Shown here one piece after another: positions 13,454 to 13,740 of a stretch of DNA of 13,740 nt. The notes under the pieces are model-generated. The model had not been told where the DNA came from, ran no database searches, and saw only the letters and a list, made by a program, of their open reading frames with translations. Within the stretch, counting starts at the first letter, position 1, and each line of letters opens with the position of its first letter. Made by a program: the position numbers and the translations under genes. Source of the DNA: Lentisphaeria bacterium (lineage in GTDB: Bacteria > Verrucomicrobiota > Lentisphaeria > Victivallales > JAUVCU01); contig JAUVCU010000010.1 in the NCBI GenBank assembly GCA_030590715.1, positions 1 to 13,740 of the forward strand, given 5' to 3'.

Positions 13454-13740
13454 ATGAAAGAAGCTTCGGCTGATTATATAGCTAAAGAAGAGGCAAGTCA
13501 AAGAAAGCCTGCCGAGCTGTATCATATTTGGAGAGACGGCGGAGAACATTGGTATTATACCAGTGGGGATGTTTCTGTAACTTTCGATGGTGATATATAC
13601 ACTCCTGCTACTCTTAGCCGATCTTCTACGAAATGTGATACTCAATTGGAAGTTTCCACTTTGCAGATTAAGGCTTCTTTTGTGAGTAATCCAGTTCTTG
13701 AATTTATAGTTATAAATCCGACGGAAATTTTGTGGATTTC
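13454..13740 (+). CDS. BR0599/DUF2163-like tail-tip protein (3' partial)
   Basis: An ATG three bases after the previous stop opens a frame still open at the window end (95 codons seen). PAELYHIWRDGGEHWYYTSGDVSVTFDGDIYTPATLSRSS and the following CDTQLEVSTLQIKA match the N-terminal part of phage BR0599-family proteins, which are hub or tail-tip proteins in gene-transfer-agent and lambda-like phages. These often carry a C-terminal peptidase domain, which would lie beyond the window. No good ribosome site is seen; coupling to the upstream gene is likely. Confidence 0.7.
   Translation, partial: MKEASADYIAKEEASQRKPAELYHIWRDGGEHWYYTSGDVSVTFDGDIYTPATLSRSSTKCDTQLEVSTLQIKASFVSNPVLEFIVINPTEILWI

Noticed and set aside
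1..13740. tRNA genes, CRISPR arrays, insertion sequences, integrase or attachment sites
   Set aside because: No cloverleaf-like sequence, spaced repeats, transposase motifs or integrase motifs were seen on either strand.

Overview
The window is a stretch of a tailed-phage (or prophage) virion-structure operon. All 18 gene calls are on the + strand and tightly packed, with many 4-base ATGA or 1-base TAATG/TAGTG overlaps and Shine-Dalgarno sites of the AGGAGG type. Starts include ATG, GTG and probably one TTG. The gene order matches the lambda-like siphovirus plan: head protease/scaffold, decoration protein, HK97-fold major capsid, head-tail adaptor, stopper, HK97-gp10-like protein, tail terminator, tail tube, G/GT chaperones with a frameshift, tape measure, distal tail proteins. 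No sheath gene lies next to the tube gene, which argues for a long non-contractile tail. The host is bacterial; the heptosyltransferase-like gene weakly suggests a Gram-negative host. No terminase, portal, lysis, integrase or replication gene is in view, so prophage and free phage cannot be told apart.

Region 1 (1-590) differs from the rest. It is GC-rich (about 57% in the first 180 bases by hand count, against about 30-40% later). It holds the 3' part of a C-type-lectin-like tail/adhesion protein whose C-terminus looks like a diversity-generating retroelement (DGR) variable region, then an AT-rich spacer, then the last ~35 codons of a LamG-like domain in a very short ORF. Neither a template repeat nor a reverse transcriptase is in the window.

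Region 2 (591-5052) is the head and connector module. The first gene joins a ClpP-type (S14) protease, a six-cysteine zinc-ribbon-like insert and a coiled-coil scaffold. A strong internal Shine-Dalgarno and in-frame ATG suggest the scaffold is also made alone, as in lambda C/Nu3.

Region 3 (5052-8434) is the most unusual part. A 3.4-kb cargo block sits between the tail terminator and tail tube genes, the same strand and operon: an unknown 130-residue protein, a two-domain glycosyltransferase (GT9/heptosyltransferase-like plus a GT-A domain with a DSD motif), a methyltransferase with an N-terminal zinc ribbon, a 43-codon ORF with a TTG start, and a second methyltransferase of the Methyltransf_24/CmcI-like type. 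Co-expression with late structural genes suggests that the block makes or caps a glycan on the virion, or alters host surface sugar late in infection. This is inference.

Region 4 (8444-13740) is the tail module: tube, chaperone G, its -1 frameshift extension through A AAC CCT placed directly before the G stop codon, an 893-residue tape measure, a distal tail protein and the start of a BR0599-like tail protein cut by the window end.
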